A stretch of 64,000 nt of DNA, taken from NCBI GenBank assembly GCA_041395565.1, contig JAWLAI010000004.1, forward strand, positions 340,258 to 404,257, given 5' to 3'. A program made the position numbers and the translations under genes. Positions 62,149 to 64,000 of the stretch are shown here, piece by piece. The notes beneath the pieces are model-generated. The model did not search any database and was not told the DNA's origin. It saw nothing but the letters and a program-made list of their open reading frames with translations. Each line of letters opens with the position of its first letter. Position 1 is the first letter of the stretch. The DNA comes from Pseudomonadota bacterium. GTDB lineage: Bacteria > Pseudomonadota > Gammaproteobacteria > UBA9214.

Positions 62149-62375
62149 CATATATTTTCAAAAAAACCACACATCGGCCTCAAATGTTGTGAATGCGCGA
62201 CATGGTCGCATGGGCGGGCGTGCCACCGGCGCAGTCAGGGCCGCTGTCGGGTCGAGGCGTCCTGGGGCATGACCAGCTTCCGGACGTCGCGCCGGACAGC
62301 CTCGGTGGCGCTGGGCAGATCAAGCCGGTAGTCAGTACAATGTGCCCCCCCCAGCCACCTCGAGCCAGTGGTCCC

Positions 62376-63428
62376 ATGACAGACCAGCCAGGATTTGCAG
62401 CCATCGAGTGGACCGGCGCCGGTCTGCGCCTGCTAGACCAGCGCGTGCTGCCCGCGCGGGAGGAATATCTGTTCCTGAGCGCGGCTCCGGCCGTTGCCGA
62501 GGCCATTCGAGACCTGGTGGTCCGTGGCGCGCCGGCCATCGGGATCACCGCGGCCTACGCCGTCGTGCTCTCGGTCCGGCAGCACCGCGCGCAGCAGCCC
62601 GCGACGTGGCGCGACGCGGTGGCGCGCGATATCGATATGCTGGCGGCAGCGCGTCCGACCGCGGTGAACCTGGTGTGGGCGCTCACGCGCATGCAGACCG
62701 TGCTGAACGGCGCCGGGGACGACCCGGAGGCGACCCTGCTGGCCACCGCCCGCGCGATCCACGCCGAGGACGTCGCGGCCAATCGGCGCATGGGTGATGC
62801 CGGCGCGGGGCTGATCGGGCAGGGCGATGCCGTGCTCACCTATTGCAATACCGGTACGCTGGCCACCGGCGGATACGGCACCGCGCTCGGCGTGGTGCGC
62901 AGCGCCTGGTCGGCCGGCAAGCTCTGTGCGGTCTATGCCGGTGAGACCCGCCCCTGGCTGCAGGGCGCGCGTCTGACAGCCTGGGAACTGGTGCGTGATC
63001 GGATCCCGGTGACGCTGATCACGGACAATGCCGCGGCGTTTCTCATGCAGCGCGGCAAGGTGCAGTGGGTCATTACCGGTGCCGACCGGGTCACGGCCAA
63101 CGGCGATGTCATCAACAAGATCGGAACCTATGCGCTCGCGGTGGCGTGTCGTTACCACGGCGTGAAAATGATGGTTGCGGCGCCCCTGTCCACGCTGGAC
63201 ATGGCGCTGGGCGCCGGTACCGACGTCGTCATCGAGGAGCGTCCGGCCAGCGAGATCCTGACCCTGGCCGGACAGCCGGTCGCGGCCAGCGGCGCGGGCG
63301 CCTGGAATCCCGTCTTCGACGTCACCCCCGCCGGGTTGGTCGACTACCTGGTCACCGAGGCCGGGGTGATCGCGGCGCCCGATCCGGACAAGCTGCGCGA
63401 TCTGGCAGCCCGTCATCTTTCCGGCTGA
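62376..63428 (+). CDS. mtnA: Methylthioribose-1-phosphate isomerase
   Basis: 350 residues. The eIF2B-like isomerase of the methionine salvage pathway, converting 5-methylthioribose 1-phosphate to methylthioribulose 1-phosphate. It has the substrate motif RGAPAIGITAAYAVVL, the catalytic Cys in YCNTGTLATGGYGTALG and the catalytic Asp in ITGADRVTANGD. The ATG at 62376 gives MTDQPGFAAIEW, the normal start; the longer in-frame ORF upstream is not conserved-looking. gyrA follows, 177 bases later. Confidence 0.94.
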   Translation: MTDQPGFAAIEWTGAGLRLLDQRVLPAREEYLFLSAAPAVAEAIRDLVVRGAPAIGITAAYAVVLSVRQHRAQQPATWRDAVARDIDMLAAARPTAVNLVWALTRMQTVLNGAGDDPEATLLATARAIHAEDVAANRRMGDAGAGLIGQGDAVLTYCNTGTLATGGYGTALGVVRSAWSAGKLCAVYAGETRPWLQGARLTAWELVRDRIPVTLITDNAAAFLMQRGKVQWVITGADRVTANGDVINKIGTYALAVACRYHGVKMMVAAPLSTLDMALGAGTDVVIEERPASEILTLAGQPVAASGAGAWNPVFDVTPAGLVDYLVTEAGVIAAPDPDKLRDLAARHLSG

Positions 63429-63515
63429 GCAATCCTGCTCCTGCCCGCTGCCCGGCAGGCGAAACCAGACGTCCTGGGTGTGGATATTTTCCGGGTGTAG
63501 TGGGGGAGACGGCTA

Positions 63516-63524
63516 TGTTAAAAT
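63516..63524 (+). promoter_or_regulatory. Candidate extended -10 promoter of gyrA
   Basis: TGTTAAAAT at 63516-63524 reads as an extended -10 element (TG-N-TAAAAT, one mismatch to TATAAT). The -35 (TGTAGT at 63496) is weak, as extended -10 promoters tolerate. It would give a ~75-base leader before the gyrA ATG at 63606. Confidence 0.4.
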
Positions 63525-63605
63525 CTCCGGATTTGGCGCTGTAGCTGCCGCCAGGATGAAAACCCGCCCCGCGTTGCCGGGTGGAGACGTAGGGAACCCG
63601 TCTGA

Positions 63606-64000
<395 letters not shown>

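Noticed and set aside
62193..62375. Possible SAM-type riboswitch or longer N-terminus upstream of mtnA
   Set aside because: No conserved riboswitch stem or terminator/anti-terminator pair could be read, and the in-frame extension is not like MtnA N-termini.

Overview
The window comes from a high-GC chromosome of a gammaproteobacterium. The strongest evidence is the smc-zipA-ligA cluster (ZipA is essentially confined to Gammaproteobacteria), together with yciV(rnm)-yciO-M50 protease-trpS-scpA-scpB-rluB, bolA-yciI-yciB, and yciK/rmuC/gph/ubiG. A lineage among the Chromatiales or related sulfur/iron-type gammaproteobacteria fits the base composition and the redox gene content, but that is inference; no rRNA or other decisive marker is present. 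Most of the window is ordinary core chromosome: I see no transposase, integrase, phage gene, CRISPR array, tRNA or rRNA.

Layout. 1-2.7 kb: the end of a complex I/hydrogenase-like operon (NuoD-like C-terminus, a NuoI-GltD fusion flavoprotein, a ferritin-like protein). 2.9-6.2 kb: the oxidative pentose phosphate operon gnd-zwf-pgl behind a good sigma-70-like promoter. 6.2-9.3 kb: an accessory island with two small hypotheticals, a DUF347 membrane protein gene enclosed by two near-identical 157-bp inverted repeats with an attC-like hairpin between them, and a frameshifted gene. 9.4-14.1 kb: M48 protease plus DUF898 pair, then a lipoprotein and an outer-membrane-barrel-like protein. 14.2-15.9 kb: an FGGY kinase and queF. 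16.0-22.4 kb: smc-zipA-ligA. 22.4-30.6 kb: a PEP-CTERM-like secreted protein, a phosphatidyltransferase, an ATP-grasp enzyme, a bacteriohemerythrin, a secreted beta-helix protein, a KefB-type antiporter and a second hemerythrin-like protein.

31.0-35.1 kb: a membrane GGDEF-EAL protein followed by an orphan MinD/FlhG-like ATPase with an altered P-loop. 35.2-38.1 kb: a minus-strand cluster (PpiC lipoprotein, BolA, YciI, YciB, a hypothetical). 38.3-45.1 kb: rnm, yciO, M50 protease, trpS, scpA, scpB, rluB and an endonuclease III-like glycosylase. 45.1-52.1 kb: a universal stress protein remnant, a double-thioredoxin lipoprotein, a DUF2934 protein with a histone-like tail, and a DUF211/VIT-like/Ca-type P-ATPase operon. 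52.3-55.4 kb: a Crp/Fnr regulator facing an aldo/keto reductase and a Rieske fusion protein. 55.4-61.3 kb: a tightly coupled minus-strand run yciK-rmuC and gph-ubiG-mtaD, then mscS. 61.4-64.0 kb: an OmpA-like protein, mtnA and the start of gyrA.

Many neighbours overlap by 1-4 bases (ATGA or TGATG junctions), so translational coupling is the rule. The best candidate for something undescribed is the 7.2-8.5 kb inverted-repeat cassette. After it come the NuoD-like/NuoI-GltD fusion module, the DUF211-VIT-P-ATPase operon and the deviant ParA-type ATPase beside the c-di-GMP protein.
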